Counted from the stretch's first letter, positions 53,844-63,809 are shown. The stretch is 64,000 nucleotides of DNA from OLB6 sp964620125 (GCA_964620125.1 CAZUGQ010000003.1:1-64000); one strand, 5' to 3'. Program-made: numbers and translations. Notes: generated by a model not told the origin, from the sequence alone.

Positions 53844-54842
53844 ATGACGAATATCCTCCTTATCGGCGCAGGCAACGTTGCGCAGAACATACACCTTCCC
53901 ATCCTTGCCTCCATGCCCGGCGTGAAAGTTGTGGGGATGGTAGATAGGCAGATTAGCAAGGCGCGCATACTTGCGGAGAAATACAACGTGCCGCATGCTT
54001 TTCGCACGGTTGCCGAGGCTATGAAGCTTGACGACATACACGGCGCCGTGATTACAACCAGTACGGATGCACACTGTGAAAATGCTCTTGAATGTCTGGC
54101 ACGCGGCATCCATGTGTTTATCGAGCGGCCGGCGGCACGAACACTGGAAGAAACGCAGCAGATCAAAGCCGCAGCGCAGGAGAACGAGCTGATGGTGATG
54201 ATTGGAATGAATCATCGCTTTAGGCCCGACATTGCCCACATGAAGAATGCCATCGATCGCGGCGAGATCGGTCAGATCTTCTATGTAAAAGCCGGGTGGG
54301 TAAAACAGCGCAGCAATGACTCACGGTGGGTTTCCACGGTTGACAGGGCCGGTGGCGGAGTGCTCATGGACCTTGGCGTAAGCGTGTTGGACATGATCCT
54401 TCACGTGTTTGATTTTGGACGGGTGCGCAGCGTGATGGCCAGCACCTTCAATCACGAAACCCGTGCCGTGGAGGACGTTGTGGTTGCCATGCTGCAGTTC
54501 GAATCCGGCAGCGTTGCCACGATAGAAACCAGTTGGAGCCTGATGCGTGCCGAGGATCTTTTCTACTGCAACGTGTTCGGTAAGAAAGGCAGTGCATACA
54601 TCAATCCGTTCAAACTCGTGAAGCGAGATGGCTCGGGGTTTTCAACAACTCAGCCCCCGCAGCACAAGTCGCAGCTCACGGTGTATCGCAAATCATACGA
54701 AGCAGAACTCCGCCATTTTGTGTCGGCCGTGCGCGGTATCATCCCACTCATCTCGCCCATCGATGAAGCCGTGGAGCGCATGAAGGTGATCGAAGCAATG
54801 TATGCCAGTGCCGAACTGAAGCGCGAAATTGTGATACCGTGA
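53844..54842 (+). CDS. Gfo/Idh/MocA-family oxidoreductase
   Basis: 332 residues. Rossmann motif LIGAGNVAQNIHLPIL at the N-terminus and the family's conserved ERPAARTLEE (EKP-like) motif near residue 93; MIGMNHRFRPDI follows. NAD(P)-dependent sugar oxidoreductase, here probably making a sugar nucleotide for the adjacent glycosyltransferase (32-bp spacer, same strand). Confidence 0.9.
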   Translation: MTNILLIGAGNVAQNIHLPILASMPGVKVVGMVDRQISKARILAEKYNVPHAFRTVAEAMKLDDIHGAVITTSTDAHCENALECLARGIHVFIERPAARTLEETQQIKAAAQENELMVMIGMNHRFRPDIAHMKNAIDRGEIGQIFYVKAGWVKQRSNDSRWVSTVDRAGGGVLMDLGVSVLDMILHVFDFGRVRSVMASTFNHETRAVEDVVVAMLQFESGSVATIETSWSLMRAEDLFYCNVFGKKGSAYINPFKLVKRDGSGFSTTQPPQHKSQLTVYRKSYEAELRHFVSAVRGIIPLISPIDEAVERMKVIEAMYASAELKREIVIP

Positions 54843-55090
54843 GCCCAGGAATGGTGTGGTGGGCGGCAGTCGTGTGGCTATGAACCTGGTGCGGTATGGT
54901 GTCAATACACCACCGAATGTTATCAATCAAGACCGGTTGAAAACTTGGGGATCACATACGCATAACACGTAGATTACTTTGCGAGGTGGATGCGTCACGT
55001 TTTGTGTAGGTTGCAAACGGTTCCACCACCACAGCAGCATAGGTGGGGGACATGGAACCAAAACCATTTCTCTCCCTTTCCCAGTGATTC

Positions 55091-56536
55091 ATGAGTTCAG
55101 CGACCCAGCCCGATGCGTCGCGTGGCGTACGCGTTTTATCAATCGATCCACCCCCTGGCAGGATCCCACCCCACTCCACCGAAGCCGAGGTTGCAGTTCT
55201 CGGTGCCATGCTTCTTGACAAAGAAGCGGTTGCACGGGTATTAGAGATACTCGATCCCGAGTGTTTTTACCATGAGCGCCATGCCGTCATCTTCAAGGCC
55301 ATGCTGGCCATGTTCGACAGGGCCGTGACTATCGACCTGATAACACTTACCAACGAGCTGCAGCGAAGCGGTTTGCTGGACGTGGTTGGAGGGTCGTACG
55401 CTCTCACGGAGATCAGCTTGAACACCGTGTCATCGGCAAACGTGGAGCATCATGCCCGCATCGTGCTGGAAAGATTCCTTAAGCGGCGCTTGATTCACGT
55501 TGCTGGAAGCATTATCAATGATGCATTCGATGAAACAACGGATGCACTCGACGAAGTTGACCGTGCCGAACAAAAGATCTTTGAAGTTGCGGAGCGGCGT
55601 ACCCGACGGTCCTATTCCGATATGCGCAAACTCACCAAACATGCCGTTGAGCGCATCATGGAAATGGCCGAAGGTTCGTCTGACGGAATCACCGGCGTGC
55701 CAACGGGATTTTCGCGGTTGGATGAACTGCTGAGCGGACTACAGCGAAGTGACCTGGTGATTCTGGCAGCCAGACCGTCTATGGGGAAGACGGCTTTTGC
55801 CCTCTCGATCGCACGGCATGCAGCAAAACAGGGGAAGGCGGTGGGCATGTTCTCACTCGAAATGGCTTCGCACCAGCTTGTCCTGCGCCTGATTAGTGCT
55901 GATGCCGGCATCGGTTTGCAGGCACTGAGATCGGGCAGACTTGACACGCGGCAAGTGCAGGAGATTATCAGAAAAGTGGACGACCTGATGAGTGCCAAGA
56001 TCTACATCGACGACAGTGCAAGCCTCACTCCTGTGGAGTTCCGCGCGAAATGTCGGCGAATGAAGTCGGAGCACAACGTGGATCTAATCATGGTAGACTA
56101 CCTTCAACTCATGCACGCACCGAAGTCGGAAAGCCGTGAACGTGAGATCTCCATGATTAGCCATACCCTGAAAGCCGTGGCCAAGGAGTTGGATGTTCCC
56201 GTACTGGCGCTCTCTCAGTTGAACCGAACGTTGGAGGGGCGATCCGATAAACGGCCCATGCTTTCAGATTTGCGCGAATCCGGGTCGATTGAACAGGATG
56301 CCGACGTGGTGATGTTCATCCACCGACCCGAGTATTACAAGATTGCCGAGTTCAGTGATGGGCGGAGTACGGAAAACATCGCCGAAATCATCGTCGGGAA
56401 ACAGCGAAATGGTCCAACAGGCGACGTTCGGCTTTACTACGATAAGCAGCATGCAAGCTTTCACGACCTTTCATACCATTATGAGGGCTTTGACACTCCG
56501 CCGGATGTGCCTTTCTTGAATAGTCCAACCAGTTAG
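55091..56536 (+). CDS. dnaB: Replicative DNA helicase
   Basis: 481 residues. Ring helicase that unwinds DNA at the replication fork. The N-terminal DnaB domain begins PPHSTEAEVAVLGAMLLD; the RecA-like core has Walker A ARPSMGKTAF, Walker B IMVDYLQL and the arginine-finger region DADVVMFIHRPEYY. No intein is present. The upstream 248-bp spacer has a TTACTTTG segment that is a near-match to the -7 element but nothing else I can name. Confidence 0.97.
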   Translation: MSSATQPDASRGVRVLSIDPPPGRIPPHSTEAEVAVLGAMLLDKEAVARVLEILDPECFYHERHAVIFKAMLAMFDRAVTIDLITLTNELQRSGLLDVVGGSYALTEISLNTVSSANVEHHARIVLERFLKRRLIHVAGSIINDAFDETTDALDEVDRAEQKIFEVAERRTRRSYSDMRKLTKHAVERIMEMAEGSSDGITGVPTGFSRLDELLSGLQRSDLVILAARPSMGKTAFALSIARHAAKQGKAVGMFSLEMASHQLVLRLISADAGIGLQALRSGRLDTRQVQEIIRKVDDLMSAKIYIDDSASLTPVEFRAKCRRMKSEHNVDLIMVDYLQLMHAPKSESREREISMISHTLKAVAKELDVPVLALSQLNRTLEGRSDKRPMLSDLRESGSIEQDADVVMFIHRPEYYKIAEFSDGRSTENIAEIIVGKQRNGPTGDVRLYYDKQHASFHDLSYHYEGFDTPPDVPFLNSPTS

Positions 56537-56588
56537 GACGGGCTCGAATGCTTACATTACCACTTTGTTACCTGCATAAAGGTGGAAT

Positions 56589-58640
56589 ATGGTTAGCAGG
56601 GTTCGATTGGTACTGGCTCTTTGTGCCTTGCTGCTCACCAGTACTACGCTGGTTGCTCAAACGGATTCCCTGGTGCTTTTGGCACCGACCGGTGGAGAAA
56701 TCTTCTACACTACCCGTGATACTCTGGTAACGGTGTTGTGGGGTGGTGTTCCCGATACGGTGTTTGTTCGCCTTGAATTCAGTACCGATGGGCGCCGCTG
56801 GAACGTTATTGCCGATAGTGTTCAAGGACTGCAGTACCAATGGAACGTGAGGGGGCTTCAGCCAGCATCGACGTACAGACTTCGAGTTCTTCAAGCCCGC
56901 CCTCCTCGAAGCTCCGATCATGTTACCTACACCGGTCACAACAGTTCTGTTGCTGGTGGTGCGTGGTCACCTACTGGTGATCGTATTGTTAGCATCAGTG
57001 CGCGGCCACACATTTGGGATGCCGAGGTAGGCGGATCAGTACCCTTGGTGGAATTGCAGGGACCACGGGCAACCTACACAGCAGTCGAATGGAGTAAGGA
57101 CAGTACACGCATTGTTGCAAGCACCGAAGAGAGTGGTGCGCTGAGCTTTGCAACGACAACCAACAGCGTTGAAACGGTGCTCAACCATCCGGACGCCGTC
57201 CGCAAGATTGTTGTAGCTAATAATGGTTCGCGTGTTCTTACTGTATGTGACGACAACCGTGTGCGTATTTGGGATCTGCCTTCTGCTGAGGCTGTGCGCA
57301 CGATAACAAGCATTTCGCAGTTGTTGAATGCGCAGATGGACAGCCTTGCTGAGAGAGCATTGGTGTGTGCCGATGATGCAAGGGTGTATCCTATTTCTGG
57401 TGGGCTTCCGGTAACGTTTGCCAACCATGAGTTTGGTGTTCTCGCAGCCGAGTTCCATCCCGATGCCACTCGTGTGGCATCGATTGGTGGCGATACATCC
57501 ATACGCCTCTGGAACGCCACTACGGCAGTCCAACTCTGGTCTCAGTCAGACCCCGCCGAAGGTGTCCGCTCATTAGCCTTTTCGCCCATGGGAGACAAAC
57601 TGGCTGTAGGAATGAGTGATAGTACCGCAACGGTATGGGATGTGCAAACAGGTGACCGGATCGCTACCTACAATGGTACAGGCGGGGCTATACACATGGT
57701 ACAATTTTCACCCGATGGCGAACTCGTGGCCACTGTCGGCGACGTATTTACCTCGCATGTGTTCAATGCCAGCACTGGAGCCAGGGTAGCCAGTTTGCAG
57801 CACCGAAATTTCGTTACCTCGGCACGGTGGAGTCCCGATGGAACCCGCATTCTTACCACATCGCGGGATGGTACGGCCATCGTGTGGCGCATACGTGAGT
57901 TCGTGTTGCAAGCCGATACCAGTGATGTGTTCTCCATTGCTCCTCCTCCCCCGGCATTCGCACGTTTTCGAGCTACAGGCGACACCATACACATTGCCGA
58001 CGAGACAACGCTAACGCTACGTATGGAGGGTGCGTCGCAACTCGACTTGGCGGATATCGATAGTGTGGCGTTTCAGTTGAAGTATAACTCAAGTGTACTG
58101 CATCTGTTGGAGAGCACCATCCCTGTTGTTAGCACCGGCGACTCCCTGCAGTACCGCGTTCTCACGCTGGCACCAATTGCACTGCCGCGAAGTGATCAGC
58201 AGCTTGGTGCCTTGCGTTTTCGTGCAACACTTGGAACAGATAGTACAACCACACTCCAGTACCGGAGGGTTACGCAGATAGGCAGCGGACCAGGCATCCG
58301 GGTTGAAACGGTAAGCGACACTGTACTACTCAAAGGTATTTGCCGTGCAACCAATCAGCCACGGCTGTACAACCCGATAGGCGTTCCCCTCAGTGTTACG
58401 GTTATGAAGCAGGGGGCTTCGGCTTCGCTGATGATTCGACTTCCAGAGACTGGGCAAGTAGACATCAGTGTGTATTCCATGTGTGGTGAACTCATGATCG
58501 CTACGTCCGACGTACTTGCAAAGGATAGCGAACCAGTGTTGTATGTACCGCTCGATGCTGGTATCGCCGAGTCGCTCCTGTTCGTCGTGGTGCGCACGGC
58601 GTCATCAACAAATACGACTACGTGCTGGATAGGTCAATAA
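56589..58640 (+). CDS. Secreted WD40-repeat protein with T9SS-like tail
   Basis: 683 residues with signal peptide (MVSRVRLVLALCALLLTSTTLVAQ). Residues 30-105 are fibronectin/Ig-like; 115-435 hold WD40 blades (HNSSVAGGAWSPTGDRIVSIS, FGVLAAEFHPDATRVASIGGDTSIRLW, VRSLAFSPMGDKLAVGMSD). A cohesin-like sandwich follows (about 455-590), then a tail VDISVYSMCGELM resembling T9SS sorting domains. Function unknown. The stop overlaps the next start by one base (TAATG), so the pair is translationally coupled. Confidence 0.82.
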   Translation: MVSRVRLVLALCALLLTSTTLVAQTDSLVLLAPTGGEIFYTTRDTLVTVLWGGVPDTVFVRLEFSTDGRRWNVIADSVQGLQYQWNVRGLQPASTYRLRVLQARPPRSSDHVTYTGHNSSVAGGAWSPTGDRIVSISARPHIWDAEVGGSVPLVELQGPRATYTAVEWSKDSTRIVASTEESGALSFATTTNSVETVLNHPDAVRKIVVANNGSRVLTVCDDNRVRIWDLPSAEAVRTITSISQLLNAQMDSLAERALVCADDARVYPISGGLPVTFANHEFGVLAAEFHPDATRVASIGGDTSIRLWNATTAVQLWSQSDPAEGVRSLAFSPMGDKLAVGMSDSTATVWDVQTGDRIATYNGTGGAIHMVQFSPDGELVATVGDVFTSHVFNASTGARVASLQHRNFVTSARWSPDGTRILTTSRDGTAIVWRIREFVLQADTSDVFSIAPPPPAFARFRATGDTIHIADETTLTLRMEGASQLDLADIDSVAFQLKYNSSVLHLLESTIPVVSTGDSLQYRVLTLAPIALPRSDQQLGALRFRATLGTDSTTTLQYRRVTQIGSGPGIRVETVSDTVLLKGICRATNQPRLYNPIGVPLSVTVMKQGASASLMIRLPETGQVDISVYSMCGELMIATSDVLAKDSEPVLYVPLDAGIAESLLFVVVRTASSTNTTTCWIGQ

Positions 58641-60775
58641 TGAATCCTCTTTGGTATCCGACGATGGCGGCGCTGCTCTTTGTTGCAGGGCTTCCGGTGT
58701 CTGCTCAATGGTGGAAAGGCGTACCACCCGATAACGTATGGTTAACACAGGTAGGCTTTGCCGCACATGGCACTGCCACGCAACAGGGTACGGACTTTCT
58801 CCTGCCTTATGCACCAACATGCTGCACGGCGTACGGCTCCGATCTCTCGTTTGGCCTGAGTCTGTCTGGATTGTTGAGGCAGGAGATAACCAAACATCTC
58901 AGGCTGAATCTGCGTGTTACGTACACACCAATGACGGCAACCTTCGAAACCGATGAGCAGATCCTTGTGAGTGGCAACGTGCCTGGTTTGGTTCGGCATA
59001 CTCTCAACACGTCACTCACATACCTTGGTGCCGAGTTCATTGCAGATGTTCGATTGGGAAGCCCCTTTCGACTGCTCCTTGGAGGTTCAGCAGGTAGTTT
59101 CCTTCAAGGCGTGTACGACCAGAGTGAATCTCTTGTACAACCTGGTACGGGCACGTTCGAGAACGGTATGCGTGTGCGCAACGAAACACGCAACGCGCAA
59201 CTGCAGAGTCTTGCATCGCCTGCAGTGTGGATGATGTTGGGGGTAGGGTACGACCTGCCACTCACGGAGAATCATGATGTAATGATTACGCCCGAGGTGT
59301 TGTATTCCATTGCAATGACGGATGTGGTCGAGGGCACGGGCTGGACGGCTAACCAGTTGCGCATCGGTGCCAGCATAGCGTTTGCATTGAATGCCCCGCA
59401 GCCCCCGCTGCCAACGGAGTACCGCAAGAAAGAGATAACGGATAGCGTGGTTGTAGCTGTTCCACCAGATGGCAGCAGGTATCGAAGTGTGGGCCCAGAG
59501 CGGGTGGTAACAGACACCACTATCGAAAACGATGTGGTATACTTTACTGATAACGTGTATCGAACCGATACCGTATTCATGCCGGAGAAGCCCATTGTTA
59601 CTGCCAAGCTTTCCGCACGGTCACGCAGAGACGATGGTACGGAGCTGGATGCCTTTACCATAAGGGTAAGTACCCAGTTTGTTACCGAAGCATTGCCCTT
59701 GCTGCCCGCAGTATTCTTTGAGTCAGCCTCCTCAGCGTTACCTGCTCGATATCGTACGCTTGCCAATCCAGACTCTTTTCGCGAAGAAGAACTCGTGTCT
59801 CGTACAACGGCTGTACATCGCGATGTTCTCAACATCCTTGGCAAGAGAATGCGCGACCGGGTTGCTTCTACTATAACCCTTCGCGGGAATTCTGATCCAA
59901 CAACGGAGGGATCCAGTTGTGAGCTGGCTTCAAAACGAGCTGAAGCAGTGAAATTCTATCTGGTAAACACCTGGGGAATAGCACCCGAACGCATTGTAGT
60001 AGCGCAACGCAGTGGAGAGTGTGCCCCATCACGTCCAACCAGAGAGCAGAGCGAGGCTGGCTACAGTGAGAACAGGCGTGTCGAGATTGAAACATCACAT
60101 CTTGATTTGTTGGCTCCTGTGGCTAAGCGCCGGTTCAATGAGGCGCGCGTTGTGGACCCGCCATCAATCGTACTGGATCCTACCGGAACCACCATGCGAT
60201 ACCTTACCAACTGGACGGTTGATGCCACGTCGGGCAACGCCAACATCTTTACTCGCCGGGGTGAGGGAGCTCCAGGTGTACTTACACAGACGTTCTCTGT
60301 TGCGTCTGCAGATGCCATGAAGGCGAACACACCACTCGTGATTACGCTCAACGTTCAAGCTCTGCAGGGAGTAACTGCCGAAGCAACTGCCACGCTTCCT
60401 GTGGAGCGTGATACAATGGCAACCGAAGTAGAGCGACTCACGTTAACCTTGTTCGAGGTAAGCAGCGATGAACTGTCGGCACTTGCCATGAGCCAGATAC
60501 GCTCGTTTATTGACAACGTACCTACTGGTTCGAGAGTTATCGTACGTGGCTATGCCGACATGCTAGGCAACGCGGAGTTCAATCGCAAACTTTCGCAGCG
60601 TCGTGCAGAAACGGTCTGCGCTGTACTGCGCAAGAACCTGAAGAAGAAGGTATCTCTGGAATGCACGGAGATTGCAACCAATCGCTACCCACCAGGAATC
60701 GAGAGCTACGATACGCCAGAGGAGCGATTTCTTAGTCGGACTGTTCAGATCGAGATTCTGAAGCCGCGACCCTGA
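58640..60775 (+). CDS. OmpA-family outer-membrane protein with two OmpA-like domains
   Basis: 711 residues from ATG 58640, with signal peptide ending near PVSAQ. An N-terminal beta-barrel (about 25-270) comes first. Two OmpA-like peptidoglycan-binding domains follow, one near 370-470 (LRGNSDPTTEGSSCELASKRAEAV, then SENRRVEIE) and one at the C-terminus (YADMLGNAEFNRKLSQRRAETV). It likely tethers the outer membrane to peptidoglycan or anchors the co-transcribed WD40 protein. The 3' end overlaps the convergent CDF gene by 44 bp. Confidence 0.9.
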   Translation: MNPLWYPTMAALLFVAGLPVSAQWWKGVPPDNVWLTQVGFAAHGTATQQGTDFLLPYAPTCCTAYGSDLSFGLSLSGLLRQEITKHLRLNLRVTYTPMTATFETDEQILVSGNVPGLVRHTLNTSLTYLGAEFIADVRLGSPFRLLLGGSAGSFLQGVYDQSESLVQPGTGTFENGMRVRNETRNAQLQSLASPAVWMMLGVGYDLPLTENHDVMITPEVLYSIAMTDVVEGTGWTANQLRIGASIAFALNAPQPPLPTEYRKKEITDSVVVAVPPDGSRYRSVGPERVVTDTTIENDVVYFTDNVYRTDTVFMPEKPIVTAKLSARSRRDDGTELDAFTIRVSTQFVTEALPLLPAVFFESASSALPARYRTLANPDSFREEELVSRTTAVHRDVLNILGKRMRDRVASTITLRGNSDPTTEGSSCELASKRAEAVKFYLVNTWGIAPERIVVAQRSGECAPSRPTREQSEAGYSENRRVEIETSHLDLLAPVAKRRFNEARVVDPPSIVLDPTGTTMRYLTNWTVDATSGNANIFTRRGEGAPGVLTQTFSVASADAMKANTPLVITLNVQALQGVTAEATATLPVERDTMATEVERLTLTLFEVSSDELSALAMSQIRSFIDNVPTGSRVIVRGYADMLGNAEFNRKLSQRRAETVCAVLRKNLKKKVSLECTEIATNRYPPGIESYDTPEERFLSRTVQIEILKPRP

Positions 60776-61712
60776 GTGGGCATGTACTCGTTCCATACCG
60801 TTCACAGTGGTGATCACAGGGGATTACGTACACACGTGGAATCGCAGTGGGGAACCGCTCACGCAGTTTAGTGAACATCTCCTGCTCCAAAGGATACAGC
60901 TCATCCAGTCGGTAGTCGTAGGGCATCTCGATGTCGATCTCAATGAAGATGTCCCTGCCGCTCTGCCGAGTATGCACGCTGAGGAACGAGCACATGCGGT
61001 GCTCCATCTCACGAACGATCGAGAGAATTTCTTGCTGCATGTTTTCTGGCAGCGTGCGATCAACTAGTTGTCGGAATGCAGAAACGCCATGCTGGAGCGG
61101 TGCCTTTAAAGTGATCACCAGAAGAACGATCGATGCAATGCCATCGAAAGCAGCAGCAACATTGTACCACTGAATTGCCTGCAAAACACCATCAACGATT
61201 AGACCTACAATCACACCAAGTTCAACCCACGAGTCTACCTTCCACAACTCAGCATCGTACCGAAGCATTGGTAGGTGGAAGCGATTAGCATACGACTCAA
61301 GTCGGATTGCTGTACCACGCATGACCAAGAATGCTATCGCACTCCATCCAAGCAGCAGCGGGGCATTAGTGTCAACCGGTGGTGATTGCAGCAACCGCAC
61401 ACCCTGAACAATGGTAACAACCGACAGCACGATGAGAAGGTTGGCACTTACAAGGATGGCCAGACTCTCGTACTTACCATAGCCATAGTTGAACGTCAGA
61501 TCGGCAGAGCGTGTGGATCGATCAACGGCCGTGAGGAACAATACCGAGTTACCAATGTCAATTAGTGCGATGTATCCGTTGGTCTGCATCATCAGGGAGC
61601 GTTCCCACTGACCAAGGACAACGGATACCAGAGCCAGGACCACGCAAGCACCAAGCGACATGGTCGAGGCAAAGAGTGGAGTGTCGGGTTTCAGGAACCG
61701 ACTTGCTCGCAA
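60732..61712 (-). CDS. Cation diffusion facilitator family transporter
   Basis: 326 residues, six membrane helices, then a cytoplasmic ferredoxin-like domain (about 225-305). CDF features: NGYIALIDIGNSVLF in helix 2, FNYGYGKYESLAIL before helix 3, and DAELWKVDSW in helix 5. In helix 2 the usual second Asp is Asn (DIGNS), so the metal site differs from the common D-x3-D form and the metal is uncertain. The C-terminus is Cys/His-rich (CDHHCERYGTSTC). The start is TTG 61712 or ATG 61661. It follows the UXS gene with 19 bp between. Confidence 0.85.
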   Translation of the reverse strand: MRASRFLKPDTPLFASTMSLGACVVLALVSVVLGQWERSLMMQTNGYIALIDIGNSVLFLTAVDRSTRSADLTFNYGYGKYESLAILVSANLLIVLSVVTIVQGVRLLQSPPVDTNAPLLLGWSAIAFLVMRGTAIRLESYANRFHLPMLRYDAELWKVDSWVELGVIVGLIVDGVLQAIQWYNVAAAFDGIASIVLLVITLKAPLQHGVSAFRQLVDRTLPENMQQEILSIVREMEHRMCSFLSVHTRQSGRDIFIEIDIEMPYDYRLDELYPLEQEMFTKLRERFPTAIPRVYVIPCDHHCERYGTSTCPLRVAASESRSEQSD

Positions 61713-61731
61713 TCTCCACGATGTGATGTGA

Positions 61732-62677
61732 TCAAGAAAGTCGGAGAGCAGAACGGAAGTACCTTATGGTGTTAATCAAACCTTCTCTTCGTTGAACGTG
61801 TGGCTCCCAGCCAAGGAGATTGCGAGCAGCACTGATATCTGGTTGGCGTACCTTCGGATCATCTTCAGGCAATTCCGTAAACACTATTTCACTCGACGAT
61901 CCAGTCAGGTCCCGTATCTCCGTGGCCAACTGGAGCATCGTTATCTCGTCAGGATTGCCGATGTTCACCGGGTCCACAACCGCACTCCAAAGGAGCTTCA
62001 CAATACCATCCACAAGGTCGTCCACATAACACACACTCCGCGTTTGGGATCCATCGCCGAACACAGTAAGAGATTCGCCGCGGAGTGATTGCGAAACAAA
62101 CGCTGGAATGGCCCGCCCGTCACTAACGCGCATTCGGGGACCGTACGTGTTAAAGATGCGAGCAATGCGAGTCTCAACATTGTGGAAACGGTGGTAGGCC
62201 ATTGTAAGCGCTTCGGCAAAACGCTTGGCTTCGTCGTAAACTCCACGAATACCAACAGGATTTACGTTGCCCCAATAGGATTCCGGTTGCGGATGGACGA
62301 GTGGGTCACCATACACCTCGCTGGTTGATGCAAGGAGAAAGCGAGCGCCCTTGGCTTTGGCAAGACCGAGAGCCTTATGGGTCCCGAGTGAACCAACCTT
62401 CAACGTCTGGATAGGAAATCGCAGATAGTCAATCGGGCTGGCAGGGCTAGCAAAGTGCAGCACGGCATGGAGCTGACCCGATACATGTAGGTAGTTGGTA
62501 ACATCATACTGTACCAGTTCGAATCGCGGGTGACCGATTAGGTGCTCCACGTTTTCCGCCGACCCAGTGATGAAGTTGTCTAAANNNNNNNNNNTGGCAA
62601 CCGTCAGATATCAGTCGGTCGCAAAGGTGCGACCCGAGAAAGCCCGCCCCACCAGTGATGAGTATTCGTACCATCAT
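61732..62677 (-). CDS. UDP-glucuronate decarboxylase (UXS), split by an assembly gap
   Basis: Extended SDR that makes UDP-xylose from UDP-glucuronate for surface glycans. The N-terminal piece upstream of the gap reads MVRILITGGAGFLGSHLCDRL (NAD-binding GxxGxxG) and after the gap the protein continues LDNFITGSAENVEHLIGHPRF, so few residues are missing. Other motifs: ASTSEVYGDPLVHPQ, the catalytic YxxxK in GVYDEAKRFAEAL, and RIARIFNTYGPRM. The start is ATG 62677 or 62674. Confidence 0.93.
62585..62594. other. Assembly gap (10 N)
   Basis: Ten N within the N-terminal part of the decarboxylase gene, between the GxxGxxG loop and the LDNF segment. Confidence 0.99.
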
Positions 62678-62742
62678 ACAAAGTTAGGGGGCTTCGGCAG
62701 GCGTGTTTTGATGTACGTTTTGGTGAATAGACAGGGTAAGGC

Positions 62743-63192
62743 CTATAACACGATGAACAACCCCAGCAAGGCCAGATACTGCTGCAATAACAAGTAATAG
62801 CCCGCGAGGAATCCCAGGTAGTTGAGTGTTACCATCAACCAGGATCGATTGCTGGACACCCTTAGAATGGAGAACTTAGCCAGATCATTACCAAGTTGAT
62901 TGGCCGTGACCATGCCAGGTGCAATGCCCTTTTCGTTGGCAACGGTAATGACGGCCTGCAACCGTTTGCTTTCTCGCAGATACTCCAATCCCCACAAGGT
63001 GAGCAGGATGAAGTAGGGCAGGGTTTGGCCGGCACGGAACACGGCAACGTCCTCATCGCTGACAACACTGGCGAAGCGCACGGCGTATATGAAGATCCAA
63101 TACACTCCGGCGAAGGTGAAGGCCAGATTGATGAGCCGTCGAAAGAGTTTCTTTTGTGGTTCGTATTCGGCAGTTATCGATTCATGAAGCAT
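62743..63192 (-). CDS. Small integral membrane protein of unknown function
   Basis: 149 residues with an N-terminal amphipathic stretch and about four hydrophobic segments: AFTFAGVYWIFIYAVRFA, LPYFILLTLWGLEYL and a pair near the C-terminus (MVTLNYLGFLAGYYLLLQQYLALLGLFIVL region). A soluble loop of about 45 residues separates the middle segments. I do not recognise the family. It lies between rpsP (which ends in a hairpin) and UXS on the same strand. Confidence 0.65.
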   Translation of the reverse strand: MLHESITAEYEPQKKLFRRLINLAFTFAGVYWIFIYAVRFASVVSDEDVAVFRAGQTLPYFILLTLWGLEYLRESKRLQAVITVANEKGIAPGMVTANQLGNDLAKFSILRVSSNRSWLMVTLNYLGFLAGYYLLLQQYLALLGLFIVL

Positions 63193-63240
63193 TGGCGAGA
63201 CGAGGTGTTTACAGAAGCATGCAAGTTATCAGAAATGCAA

Positions 63241-63268
63241 ACGGTCGTGCTCTGGGGAACACGACCGT
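63241..63268 (-). terminator. Hairpin after rpsP, probable terminator
   Basis: Perfect 9-bp stem ACGGTCGTG / CACGACCGT with a 10-nt loop, 25 bp after the rpsP stop. The following minus-strand sequence (TTTGCATTTC) is only moderately U-rich. Confidence 0.6.
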
Positions 63269-63293
63269 TTTACGTACACTCTGATTTGTAAGA

Positions 63294-63779
63294 TTACTCG
63301 GAAGCTTCGCTGGTTGCAACGGCTTCGGCGTCTGCTTCCGGAGAAACAGCGCTCTCATTCGTGGAGGCCGGTTGGGCTTCTTGTGCTGCCGGAGCATTTG
63401 CAGCTTCTTCTTTCTTGGCAGCACGTGCCTTCCTCGCAGCTTTCAACCTGTTGTAACGTTCAGTTGCCTTCACCTTGTGCTGCTCCACAGCAGCATCAAT
63501 CTCGGCTGCCGAAAGCCCCTTAAAGCCCAGTGCCCGACGGAGAAGGATACCTTCTCTGCTAAGAATCTGACGCACAATATCAGTCGGTTGAGCGCCTACA
63601 TTCAGCCAGTAGATGGCTCGGCTGGCATCCACAACAACGTTTTTCGGTGTGGTCATGGGGTCTACCCATCCCACACGTTCAATGGCAGCGCCGTCTCTAC
63701 GGGCGCGTCCGTCGATCGCAACGATGTCGTAGAAGGGATGCTTCTTTCGACCTCTGCGACGCAAGCGGAGTTTGACCAT
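63294..63779 (-). CDS. rpsP: 30S ribosomal protein S16
   Basis: 161 residues. The core (1-80) starts MVKLRLRRRGRKKHPFYDIV and contains NVGAQPTDIVRQILSREG. The last 75 residues are a Lys/Ala- then Ala/Glu-rich extension, common in this part of the tree and absent from E. coli S16. It follows ffh on the same strand, a conserved order (ffh-rpsP), but rimM and trmD do not follow; the next gene is the small membrane protein. Confidence 0.97.
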   Translation of the reverse strand: MVKLRLRRRGRKKHPFYDIVAIDGRARRDGAAIERVGWVDPMTTPKNVVVDASRAIYWLNVGAQPTDIVRQILSREGILLRRALGFKGLSAAEIDAAVEQHKVKATERYNRLKAARKARAAKKEEAANAPAAQEAQPASTNESAVSPEADAEAVATSEASE

Positions 63780-63809
63780 GATGGTCCCTTAAGTAGTGAG
63801 TTGAACGGT

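Noticed and set aside
28602..56569. Shared 12-mer TACCACTTTGTT before two T9SS-type genes (28602-28613 and 56558-56569)
   Set aside because: Different distances to the starts (8 and 19 bp) and only two copies; insufficient for a regulatory call.
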